The notes below the pieces were generated by a model that was not told the origin of the DNA, did no database searches, and saw nothing but the letters and a program-made list of their open reading frames with translations. A DNA stretch of 29,407 nt from DYGT01 sp964607795. Lineage in GTDB: Bacteria; Patescibacteriota; Microgenomatia; UBA8517. A program made the position numbers and the translations under genes. Position 1 is the stretch's first letter. The number at the start of each line of letters is the position of its first letter. The stretch lies in assembly GCA_964607795.1 (NCBI GenBank), contig CAZSLA010000009.1, forward strand, positions 1 to 29,407, given 5' to 3'. This document shows positions 1 through 7,256 of the stretch, piece by piece.

Positions 1-2
1 AA

Positions 3-944
3 AGCCTACCTAATCCGCTAAACAATATCTTTTCCAATAAAGTAACTGTTGTGGGCAAAACAATAATTAATACTTATCTGGAAGCTTTTTCCACCCGCTT
101 TTTATTTATCACAGGCGAAACCCGTGGAGCCTATTCCTTTTGGCGACACGGACCGCTGTATATACTGGATTTTCCCCTTATTATTTTCGGCCTTATTGCT
201 TTATACACGCTCAAACGCAAGGCATTTTGGTTTACTTTAGCAGTCATTGCCCTTGCCCCCACTATTTCTGCTATTGACCTAGTGGAGCAATCCTTTGTCA
301 TCCGCGCGGCCTTAATGTTTCCCATGTTTATGCTTCTTGTGGGCAGCGGGCTTTATTTTATTAAAAATAAGCTTATGTATGGAAAATATCTTTTTTGGGG
401 GATAAGCGGACTTTATCTTCTTTTTATTGCCAATTTTATGGTGCTTTATTTTTTCCGCTACCCGGTGTATGCATCCGAGGGTTTTTTTCTAAGCGAACGC
501 ATTTTGGCAAGCTATGTTGCGCACACTCAAAGCCTATCTCCGGATACGGAAATTGTAGTAATTACACCCGAACCCAAAATCGTTTTTGAGGAATACCTCT
601 TTTTTAATAATCTCTATACGGCAACAAACGCCAAAAAAATTAATGAACAAATGACAAGGCGCGATTTTTCCTGGAAGGGCGTAGTGTTTACAAACCAATG
701 CCCGGGCGAAAAAAACAAGAAAATCATTATTGCAGATCAAAAACAGTCTTGTGGGCAAAAAGAAAATGGCGATCTGGGAATCGTCCAGTTTGCCGACGCC
801 GGACTTATCTATCTAATCAAAAACGACAATCTTTGTAATAATTATCGACTTGGAAATTATTATTATCCCCAAAGCTCGGGAGTACTTAAAATTGAAGAAT
901 TATCAAGGGAAGATTTTTGTAAAAGCTGGATAACAAGGCAATAA
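3..944 (+). CDS. C-terminal part of a GT39/PMT-like membrane glycosyltransferase (5' truncated by window edge)
   Basis: The reading frame is open from the first complete codon at position 3, so the gene starts outside the window; the GTG at 51 is only an internal codon. The visible part has several hydrophobic segments in its first half (a stretch beginning GPLYILDFPLIIFGL, then others near 75-95, 105-120 and 130-150 counted from codon 51), followed by a soluble tail of about 150 residues with few features. The block GETRGAYSFWRHGPLYILDF resembles the region of ArnT/PMT-type lipid-linked sugar transferases before the last membrane helices. Family knowledge: such enzymes move sugars from polyprenyl-phosphate donors onto proteins or lipids outside the membrane. 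The catalytic N-terminal acidic loop is not in the window, so the assignment rests on topology and one motif. An RNA methyltransferase gene follows after 31 nt on the same strand. Confidence 0.6.
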   Translation, partial: SLPNPLNNIFSNKVTVVGKTIINTYLEAFSTRFLFITGETRGAYSFWRHGPLYILDFPLIIFGLIALYTLKRKAFWFTLAVIALAPTISAIDLVEQSFVIRAALMFPMFMLLVGSGLYFIKNKLMYGKYLFWGISGLYLLFIANFMVLYFFRYPVYASEGFFLSERILASYVAHTQSLSPDTEIVVITPEPKIVFEEYLFFNNLYTATNAKKINEQMTRRDFSWKGVVFTNQCPGEKNKKIIIADQKQSCGQKENGDLGIVQFADAGLIYLIKNDNLCNNYRLGNYYYPQSSGVLKIEELSREDFCKSWITRQ

Positions 945-975
945 GGCTACAAATTTACCACTTTAAAGGTAAAAT

Positions 976-1506
976 ATGACAGTGAAAAAATTAAACTCAA
1001 AAATTTTAAGAGATTATGAGCCAACAGCCGAGGATTTAGCCCAAATCAAAAAAAATCCAATATTTTTTGTGCTTGATGAAATTTTGGATACTTTTAATAT
1101 TGGAAGTATGTTCAGGCTTGCAGACGCCGTAGCCGCACAAAAGATGTTTCTTTGTGGGGCCATGGAAACTCCGCCGAGTTCACGCATTCACAAGTCTGCA
1201 GTGGGTACAGAAAACTGGGTCCCCTGGGAACAACGGCACTCGGCCTTGGAAGTAGTTGAGGAGCTTAAAAAGCAAGGCGTGTATGCGGTTGCTGCCGAGC
1301 AGGACAAACGCTCAATTTCGCTATTTGCCTTTAAACCCCGTTTTCCCTTGGCCATAGTTTTGGGCCACGAAAGCAAAGGAATTAAACGCGAGGTTCTGGA
1401 TTTAGTAGACTGCATTGTGGAACTACCAATGCTCGGCATCAACAAATCATTTAATGTCTGGGGCACGGCCGCGGTTTTGGCTTACCGGGCAATTGAAAGG
1501 CTTTAG
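976..1506 (+). CDS. SpoU/TrmH-family RNA 2'-O-methyltransferase
   Basis: A 176-residue SPOUT-fold methyltransferase that should use S-adenosylmethionine to methylate a ribose 2'-OH in tRNA or rRNA. All three SpoU motifs are visible: motif 1 DTFNIGSMFRLADA (about residues 38-51) with the Asn and Arg of the family, motif 2 LAIVLGHESKGI (about 125-136) and motif 3 ELPMLGINKSFNVWGTAA (about 149-166), which form the trefoil knot that binds the cofactor. The length fits the minimal catalytic domain with no RNA-binding extension, as in TrmL- or TrmH-like small members; the exact substrate cannot be told. An AAAGG at 965-969 lies 6 nt before the ATG and supports this start. The gene is convergent with trxB, with only 4 nt between the two stop codons and no room for a separate terminator. 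Confidence 0.88.
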   Translation: MTVKKLNSKILRDYEPTAEDLAQIKKNPIFFVLDEILDTFNIGSMFRLADAVAAQKMFLCGAMETPPSSRIHKSAVGTENWVPWEQRHSALEVVEELKKQGVYAVAAEQDKRSISLFAFKPRFPLAIVLGHESKGIKREVLDLVDCIVELPMLGINKSFNVWGTAAVLAYRAIERL

Positions 1507-1510
1507 GGAC

Positions 1511-2473
1511 TTATCTGATCTGATCCAAATAGTGCAAAGCGTCCATCGCTGCCATACAGCCAAAAGCAGCTGCGGTAATTGCTTGTTTGTAATAATAATC
1601 GTGCACATCCCCGGCCACAAATATACCCTCCACCCCCGTGGCACTTTTGGCATGATTCTGGGGCTTGGGTGTAATATAGCCTTTCATGTCCAAGTTTAGC
1701 TGGCCGGCAAACGGCCTGGTGGCCGGATCGTGGCCAATAGCCACAAACAAGCCGCTCAGCGCAAGCTCCCACACGGGCTTGCCCTTGGTTTGTAGTTTTA
1801 ATTTCTCCAGAGTATGCTCGCCCATAGCCTCAAGCACTTCAGTATCCCAGATAATTTCAATTTTTTTAATGCTTTTGACTTTGGCCTGCATGGCTTGGCT
1901 TGCACGAAATGTATCTCTTCTGTGAATCAAATACACTTTGCTTGCATATTTGCTCAAAACCAAAGCCTCCTCCATAGCCGAGTCTCCACCACCGACCACG
2001 GCCACTGTCTTGCCTTTGAAAAAGGGCGCGTCACAAGGCGCGCAGGAGCTTATACCCCGGCCACGCAGCCGAACCTCCCCGGGTATGCCCAGCCATTTGG
2101 TTTCCGCGCCAGTTGCCACAATCACACTCCGAGCTAAATACTGCGTATCCCCGACAATCACCTTAAAGGGCCTTTGCAAAAAATCAACTGCTGTAGCATT
2201 TTTTTCAAGCCATTCGCCGCCAAAACGCGTAGCTTGCGTGCGCATCAAAGTCATCAGCTCCGGGCCCTCAATGCCTTGGGGGAATCCGGGAAAATTATCA
2301 ACGGTTGTAGTCAGCATCAGTTGCCCCCCCCAAGTCTCCCCGGCAATAATCAGGGTAGATGCCGCTCCACGTGTAGTGTAAATGGCGGCCGTCAGGGCTG
2401 AGGGTCCCGAGCCAATAATGATGACGTCCCACGGCTCCCCGGACTTTGGCTTGCGGGAAAAAACTTCTTGCAT
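1511..2473 (-). CDS. trxB: Thioredoxin reductase (NADPH)
   Basis: A flavoprotein that passes electrons from NADPH through FAD and a CxxC pair to oxidised thioredoxin. Visible in order: the FAD dinucleotide fold GSGPSA (residues 21-26), the WGGQLMLTTTVDNFPGFP segment (48-65), the redox-active CAPC (144-147), the NADPH fold GGGDSA (161-166) with HRRD (184-187) that selects NADPH, and the C-terminal FAD motif GIFVAGDV with the following helix. The 320-residue length is standard for the bacterial low-molecular-weight type. It is the last gene of the minus-strand operon containing trxA, separated from it by a Pro/Ala-rich gene and two hairpins. The start has no strong Shine-Dalgarno sequence, so translation may depend on coupling or leader structure. 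Confidence 0.96.
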   Translation of the reverse strand: MQEVFSRKPKSGEPWDVIIIGSGPSALTAAIYTTRGAASTLIIAGETWGGQLMLTTTVDNFPGFPQGIEGPELMTLMRTQATRFGGEWLEKNATAVDFLQRPFKVIVGDTQYLARSVIVATGAETKWLGIPGEVRLRGRGISSCAPCDAPFFKGKTVAVVGGGDSAMEEALVLSKYASKVYLIHRRDTFRASQAMQAKVKSIKKIEIIWDTEVLEAMGEHTLEKLKLQTKGKPVWELALSGLFVAIGHDPATRPFAGQLNLDMKGYITPKPQNHAKSATGVEGIFVAGDVHDYYYKQAITAAAFGCMAAMDALHYLDQIR

Positions 2474-2498
2474 AGTTATTCTTTGAGTTTTTTGCCAA

Positions 2499-2565
2499 TG
2501 ACCAAGGGGACGAAAAATTTCGCTCCCCTTGTCTTGGTCAATACAAATTCATCAGGAATTTGTAT
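2499..2565. other. Two adjacent hairpins between the Pro/Ala-rich gene and trxB
   Basis: The first is a perfect 10-bp inverted repeat (arms 2541-2550 and 2556-2565, 5-nt loop) overlapping the stop codon of the Pro/Ala-rich gene. The second has outer arms at 2499-2506 and 2533-2540 and an inner GC-rich stem with arms near 2507-2516 and 2520-2528. Neither is followed by a T-tract on either strand, so they are not typical intrinsic terminators. An attenuator, an RNA-processing or stability element, or a factor-dependent terminator would fit. They lie in the 78-nt gap before trxB. Confidence 0.55.
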
Positions 2566-2866
2566 TTGTGTCATCGGAAGACTCCTGAGCCATTCCAGTA
2601 GACGGCTGTGGTACTCCCATCACCGGCTCCGCCGGGCTTACACTAGGCGCCACTGGCTCTGCGGGCTCCGGTGCCTCGGGTATTTGCGGCTCCATTGCCG
2701 GCGTGGGCGCCACGGGCGCGGCAGGGGAATCCGGCATTGGTGCAGATGCCGGAGGAACCGGCATGCCTGGAGTTTGCGGCGTAGCAACTGGTATCTCATC
2801 TACACCTTGCGGTTGGCTAGATGGATTTGTATTTTGATTCAGGTCTTGCGGATTATCATTTCTCAA
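2552..2866 (-). CDS. Pro/Ala-rich low-complexity small protein
   Basis: A protein of about 104 residues with no domain that I recognise. From residue 20 onward nearly every second or third residue is Pro, with Ala, Val, Glu and Met, in loosely repeated P-x-x-P-like units such as PVPPASAPMPDSPAAP. The N-terminus is rich in Asn and Gln and the C-terminus ends DDTNTNS. There is no signal peptide or membrane segment, so it is probably disordered. Start choice: a GTG at 2875 is part of the Shine-Dalgarno sequence AAGGGGGTG itself; the in-frame TTG at 2866 sits 8 nt after the G-tract and is more likely. It lies 15 nt downstream of trxA and before trxB, so it may be made with the thioredoxin system, but nothing in the sequence shows a function. 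Codon-level order and placement inside the operon argue for a real gene. Confidence 0.6.
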   Translation of the reverse strand: MRNDNPQDLNQNTNPSSQPQGVDEIPVATPQTPGMPVPPASAPMPDSPAAPVAPTPAMEPQIPEAPEPAEPVAPSVSPAEPVMGVPQPSTGMAQESSDDTNTNS

Positions 2867-2881
2867 AAAAATCACCCCCTT

Positions 2882-3202
2882 TTATGTAACTATCTTCTTA
2901 ATTAATTCTTCAAATGCTGCCTTTCCGGCAAAGCCGATTTGGCGATCTATTTCTTTGCCCCCTTGAAATAAAATGGTTGTGGGGATCGAGACAACGCCGT
3001 AATTTCCGGCAAAAGCCGGGTTCTCATCAACGTTTAATTTGACAATGGCTACTTTGTGTTGATATACATTTGCCAGCTCCTCAAGCACCGGAGTCGCCAT
3101 TTTGCAGGGCACGCACCAAGGGGCCCAAAAATCGACCAGTACCGGCACGGGAGACTCAAGGACCTTAGCTTGAAAGTCGTGGTCCGAAATATCGTTAAGC
3201 AT
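2882..3202 (-). CDS. trxA: Thioredoxin with WCVPC active site
   Basis: A cytoplasmic disulfide reductase of about 106 residues. The active site reads FWAPWCVPCK near residues 24-33, so the usual Gly between the cysteines' Trp-side and Pro is Val; the cis-Pro loop VVSIPTTILF and the buried Asp in LVDFWAPW are both present, and the fold runs to the normal C-terminal helix. The Gly-to-Val change in CxPC may alter redox potential or partner choice (inference). The upstream ATG codons at 3232 and 3211 are possible, but the ATG at 3202 has a GGGG 7-10 nt upstream and gives the usual thioredoxin length. It sits between the sugar kinase and the Pro/Ala-rich gene, in one operon with trxB. Confidence 0.92.
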   Translation of the reverse strand: MLNDISDHDFQAKVLESPVPVLVDFWAPWCVPCKMATPVLEELANVYQHKVAIVKLNVDENPAFAGNYGVVSIPTTILFQGGKEIDRQIGFAGKAAFEELIKKIVT

Positions 3203-3238
3203 ATGCGTCCCCATAATACCCAGTTTCCACAAAGAACG

Positions 3239-4066
3239 TCAAGGTGCAGTCTGGGTTTGAAGAAGGTGTAAAGCTCCATACAGTCCGCCGTCATCCCCCA
3301 AGCTTGCATCTACCAGCTTGGGAAAAGCACGCAGGCCTTTTTGGACATCGCTAAGCAACAATTCAATTTCTTTCAAATTGTATTTATAAGCCAGGCCGCC
3401 GCCCACCAAAATTACCTCGGGCGACCAAAAAAGTGCTGTATTGACAATACCCGCTGCCAAGGCTTGCGTGCGCTCCTGCCAAAAATCGGGCTCGTTAATC
3501 TCGAGGTGGCTTTTACCTGTCGTGCGCAAAATTCCTCCACTTGAAACCAAGCTCTCGAGGTCCCCAGCCCGGGGGAAATCCTGCCAGGAAACAATTTGTC
3601 TGCCAATTTCAAAGCCAAAAAAATTAACATCAATCTGTTTATTGACAAGGCGCACGCCATTCAGGCCCGTACTTACGGTAAGGTAAGCAACGATGCCACA
3701 GCCCCTCCCCGCTCCGTGCACTGCTTCGCCCAAACCTACCAGGGCGGTATCGTTTTCCAAATAAACTTGGCAGTTTAGATTATCAAGCAAATCTTGTTTT
3801 AAAGGTTTAGTGTTCCAATCCACAATATTTGGAGCCGACACCAGCATGCTTTTGTCGCGGTTTAGGGGACCCGCGACACCAACCATGGCTTGCCCTACGG
3901 CCCCACGGGCCAAATCGAGCGTGGTTTTAGCAATCAGGCTGATGGCCTGCTCGTAGTTTTGGGGTGTAGCAAAAATCACGGGCGTAATAAATGTCTCACC
4001 GTCTTCGCAAATGGCAACTCTGGTTTTGGTGCCGCCGATATCAATCAATGCCCAAGGCAGACTCAT
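3239..4066 (-). CDS. ROK-family sugar kinase (glucokinase-like)
   Basis: A 275-residue member of the ROK kinase/repressor family without the N-terminal DNA-binding domain, so an enzyme rather than a repressor. Visible are the first phosphate-binding loop DIGGTKT (9-15), the presumed catalytic Asp in YLENDTAL (D106), the second phosphate motif TVSTGLNG (130-137) and the adenosine motif EVILVGGGLA in the C-terminal third. The CxCGxxGC-type zinc motif usual in ROK glucokinases is absent; a shorter EIG segment stands in its place. Its ATG overlaps the TGA of the GH15 gene as ATGA, so the two are translationally coupled. Inference: it phosphorylates glucose released from alpha-glucan by the GH15 and GH57 enzymes. 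Substrate specificity cannot be read from the sequence. Confidence 0.87.
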   Translation of the reverse strand: MSLPWALIDIGGTKTRVAICEDGETFITPVIFATPQNYEQAISLIAKTTLDLARGAVGQAMVGVAGPLNRDKSMLVSAPNIVDWNTKPLKQDLLDNLNCQVYLENDTALVGLGEAVHGAGRGCGIVAYLTVSTGLNGVRLVNKQIDVNFFGFEIGRQIVSWQDFPRAGDLESLVSSGGILRTTGKSHLEINEPDFWQERTQALAAGIVNTALFWSPEVILVGGGLAYKYNLKEIELLLSDVQKGLRAFPKLVDASLGDDGGLYGALHLLQTQTAP

Positions 4067-6018
4067 GCGTTAAACTCCTTTAACTTGTTTTGATAATCCA
4101 AAAAAGTAATGACAAATTCAGCGTGACTCCAGGCCAATGGGCTGGCCGAAAGCTGGATGCCGGTTACGGGGTCAAACTGCTCGGACAAAGTTCCTGAGCG
4201 GGTAGCGCGCGCACCCACCCACCTGAGCCAATCTTCAACCGGTTTTAGATCCCGTTTATTTTTGGCCTTTTTAATCAGATACTGCGCGGTCCACAAAGTA
4301 GTTATCGCCCAGGGGTTGCCAGGGACGGCTTTGTCACAAAAATAAATATCTCCCTCAAAACGGGCAATACCGCCGATACCGGGTACATTTAGTTTCTGGT
4401 TCATTACATCATAGGCGCGGGTAAGCACTGGGTCGTCGATGTCAAAAATCCCAAAGTTATACATGCCGTAAAAACTGCTCGCGTCAACAGTTGCGTCGTG
4501 CACCACCTCCCCGTCAATAAAATCCAAGGACTTATAAAAAAACCCCGCCTCCTCGTTAACCAGCCATTTTTTGCACGCGTCTTTCACCTCACCTGCGGCC
4601 TGACGGTAAAGGCCATAGTCCTTTTCTTTGCCCAAAAGCTGCGAGAACTTGGAAGCCACTTCCAAAGCTTTGTGTACCGCGGCCGCGGTGAAGGCATGCA
4701 CGCCATATTTCATTTCCCACAAATCATAGCTTGCAAACGGCAAATGCCGCTCCCCCCGAAAACCTAGCATAAAACTCGCCGTATTTTTAATCAGAGAATT
4801 ATAAATAGCCTCAATAAACTCCAGGTCTTTGACCGTCTGGTAATGATTCCATAGAGCAATCATCACAAGCGCTGTCTCATCCTCCTGGATGGGTAGCTGC
4901 TGGCGGCCGCCCCTAATCCATGGGTGCCAACTACTGCCCAAGGATCCGTCCGGACAATATTTATGGAAAAAAAAGCCTTCTGAGCTGACAACCTTATTGC
5001 AGTACTCAAAAAAATGCTTTGTTGACTCAGGGTAACCCGCCCGATCCAGAGCCATAGCAATAAAAGCCGCATCTCTGGGCCAGACATAAGAATAATTATC
5101 ACGGCCGTACTGGAGCATCTGGCTATCGCCCGAGGCAATGATGGCGCCATTTTTATCAATGTGCGAGCGCATGACAAACAAAGACGTCTCAAATAAATCA
5201 AACATCTCCTGGCTAATTTTTTCATCGTGGTCGTGCTTTTTAATCCAGGCACTCCAATAATCTGAGGTTGTCTCAAGCATGTGCTCGGGCGATTTTTCCA
5301 AAACCAACTTATGTAATTTTTTAGCCGTTTCCAAACCCTTTGCAAAAGCAACCCAGACAAAGACCACCGTCTGCGACTGGGCATCCACCACTTTTTCAAA
5401 GCCAAGGGTGGAATCCACTGAGCCATGCTCAATGGGATTTTTACTCAAGACACCGTCCTCTGCGTCGAGCCAGGTCCCCACCTTGCCCTCAATGCCACAC
5501 AAACCAACGCTATAGTCACTAAAAGGGCTCCCGTCCATTATGCCTGAAATTACTGCCACGCGCCGACCTTTGTAGTGAACCAGGGTATTATCCTGCGGGT
5601 CAAAGTATACCGTGTCTTTTTTTTGCGAGCCATACATCTGAAACTGGTGGTTAAAAAAGAGGCGTATGTTACGCGCTTTTTTGGCGTGATTTTTGACGGT
5701 GACTTTGCGAATAAAAATATTTTTTTCGTTATACAAAACATCTTCAAAATGAATCTCCAAAGCCAGGTTCTCATTCACGGCCGTTGTGCTTCCGGCAAGG
5801 GTTTGTGGGCGAAAACGCACAATTATTTGCCAGGAAGAGTCGTCGAGCCAGGAAATTACTCCACTACCCTCGCTTTCCACCCATATACCGACTCTATTTT
5901 TGGCATTTTCTGCCATCTGGTTCTCTAGACCCACATAGGGAAAATAAAAATCACACACTTGCCCTCGGTTGTCGAGGCCTACAAATGCAGAACCATTGGC
6001 TAAAATAATCGGGCGCAT
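4063..6018 (-). CDS. Glycoside hydrolase family 15, glucoamylase-like
   Basis: A 651-residue enzyme with the two-part layout of prokaryotic GH15: an N-terminal beta-sandwich (about 1-250) and an alpha/alpha-barrel (about 270-651). The barrel carries the family block YSYVWPRDAAFIAMALDRAG (309-328), a candidate general acid in IQEDETAL (E379) and a candidate general base in GTLSEQFDP (about E613). There is no signal peptide, so it acts in the cytoplasm. Family activity is inverting removal of glucose from the ends of alpha-glucans; trehalase and glucodextranase activities occur in the same family. It starts 1 nt after the GH57 stop codon, with a GGAG Shine-Dalgarno sequence inside the upstream gene's last codons, and overlaps the ROK kinase by 4 nt, which supports a common pathway. 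Confidence 0.92.
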   Translation of the reverse strand: MRPIILANGSAFVGLDNRGQVCDFYFPYVGLENQMAENAKNRVGIWVESEGSGVISWLDDSSWQIIVRFRPQTLAGSTTAVNENLALEIHFEDVLYNEKNIFIRKVTVKNHAKKARNIRLFFNHQFQMYGSQKKDTVYFDPQDNTLVHYKGRRVAVISGIMDGSPFSDYSVGLCGIEGKVGTWLDAEDGVLSKNPIEHGSVDSTLGFEKVVDAQSQTVVFVWVAFAKGLETAKKLHKLVLEKSPEHMLETTSDYWSAWIKKHDHDEKISQEMFDLFETSLFVMRSHIDKNGAIIASGDSQMLQYGRDNYSYVWPRDAAFIAMALDRAGYPESTKHFFEYCNKVVSSEGFFFHKYCPDGSLGSSWHPWIRGGRQQLPIQEDETALVMIALWNHYQTVKDLEFIEAIYNSLIKNTASFMLGFRGERHLPFASYDLWEMKYGVHAFTAAAVHKALEVASKFSQLLGKEKDYGLYRQAAGEVKDACKKWLVNEEAGFFYKSLDFIDGEVVHDATVDASSFYGMYNFGIFDIDDPVLTRAYDVMNQKLNVPGIGGIARFEGDIYFCDKAVPGNPWAITTLWTAQYLIKKAKNKRDLKPVEDWLRWVGARATRSGTLSEQFDPVTGIQLSASPLAWSHAEFVITFLDYQNKLKEFNA

Positions 6019-6019
6019 A

Positions 6020-7195
6020 TTATTTCTCCAGTTTCAGTTTAATATCCGAAAGCACATTCATAAAGAAACGAAAGGCATCATAGGGTGAGTCGTAGGGGTT
6101 AAAATACTTATGTACATCTCCATCCGCAAACCACTTGGTACACATGTAATAAAAATGGTCCGAAGTGGTCAAATGGCGCCAGGCTTCAATCAGGCTTTGG
6201 TCTTGGGTAGCAAGGATCTGGCCGCAGAGTGAGTAAAGCTTACCCATTGCGTCTTGTTGCATGGCATTAGACAACCAGGCCGAAAGGTCGCGCTCGGTAT
6301 CTGCCCAGGAAATATAATCCGGTACATTGAGACTGCCCTTGGGGGTGTAGCGCCCGATTGCCTCTGTGGGAGTGACAAAATCGTTGTCTGGATGTTTCAA
6401 GATTTCCCCGGGGAGCTTGTGCATAAATTTAAAAATACCGCTATCTTCCCATTGGTGCTCGCCAAAAGTTTCATAGTCCATAAACAGATTCACTAGCTCA
6501 CCGCTGCCGTTTATCTGGCTCACCCAGGAGGCAAACTTTTCTGCAGTCAAAGGATAATCACTCCAGCTTTTTTCCGAAAACCGAAAGGCAATGTCATCGG
6601 ACAAACGGTAATTTTTCAATAAAAGCCGGATATTGCCTTGAGGCGGAGTATACAAAAAAGCCGGACTTTGCCAGCCTAAAATATGGTCCGCGCCCTCAGC
6701 AAGAACGCCGATATAGCCAAGCTTTTCAAGGTGCGCGGCCAAATCGTTATTATAAATTAGCTCTGTATTGCGAAAAACTTTGGGCGTCTGACCAAAAATT
6801 TTCTCGACCATCCCTCTGTGAAGCCTCACCTGCTCGTTAAATTCTTCGCGCAAGCCCATAAAAGCGAGTGAATGATAATAAGTTTCAGCTAAAATCTCCA
6901 CGCGGCCCGTATCAATCAGAGCTACAAACGATTGTAAAACTTCGGGCACATATGTTTCAAATTGCTCCAGGACCACGCCGGAAAATGAATAGGCAAGCTT
7001 AAGCTGGGGGTGTTTTTGCAAAAGCTCAAGCATCAAAGAATTAGTCGGCAAATAAGCTTTGCTGGCAACTTTCTTGAGTATCTGGGCATTTTCTTCGTCA
7101 GCAAAATAATTTACATCTTTGCCAATATCACTGTGGCGGAATTTTCTGATTCGCCTAGGCTGATGGACCTGGAAATAAAAACAAATCGAACTCAT
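6020..7195 (-). CDS. Glycoside hydrolase family 57, alpha-amylase-like
   Basis: A 391-residue retaining alpha-glucan hydrolase or transferase. GH57 landmarks: the HQP motif at residues 11-13, the candidate nucleophile in FRNTELIYNN (E145) and the candidate acid/base in FMDYETFGEH (D240). The size matches the short intracellular alpha-amylase subgroup rather than the larger 4-alpha-glucanotransferases or branching enzymes. There is no signal peptide. It follows the GT4 gene and precedes the GH15 gene, so its substrate is probably a stored glycogen-like glucan. There is no Shine-Dalgarno sequence before this ATG. Just upstream is a near-copy of the start region that encodes a 15-codon ORF. Confidence 0.92.
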   Translation of the reverse strand: MSSICFYFQVHQPRRIRKFRHSDIGKDVNYFADEENAQILKKVASKAYLPTNSLMLELLQKHPQLKLAYSFSGVVLEQFETYVPEVLQSFVALIDTGRVEILAETYYHSLAFMGLREEFNEQVRLHRGMVEKIFGQTPKVFRNTELIYNNDLAAHLEKLGYIGVLAEGADHILGWQSPAFLYTPPQGNIRLLLKNYRLSDDIAFRFSEKSWSDYPLTAEKFASWVSQINGSGELVNLFMDYETFGEHQWEDSGIFKFMHKLPGEILKHPDNDFVTPTEAIGRYTPKGSLNVPDYISWADTERDLSAWLSNAMQQDAMGKLYSLCGQILATQDQSLIEAWRHLTTSDHFYYMCTKWFADGDVHKYFNPYDSPYDAFRFFMNVLSDIKLKLEK

Positions 7196-7199
7196 AACA

Positions 7200-7247
7200 T
7201 TAATAAGGTGTTTTTGCGACTTTGTCTAAAATACAAATTGAACTCAT
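7200..7247 (-). CDS. Possible 15-codon leader ORF before the GH57 gene
   Basis: Starting 10 nt after the GT4 stop codon, ATG AGT TCA ATT TGT ATT begins a 15-codon ORF (MSSICILDKVAKTPY) ending 4 nt before the GH57 ATG. Its first 17 nt closely copy the start of the GH57 gene (ATG AGT TCG ATT TGT TTT), but in another frame, as if the 5' end had been duplicated. It could be a leader peptide that couples GT4 and GH57 translation in the absence of a Shine-Dalgarno sequence, or only a scar. No ribosome binding site is visible. Confidence 0.3.
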   Translation of the reverse strand: MSSICILDKVAKTPY

Positions 7248-7256
7248 ATTAGTTAA

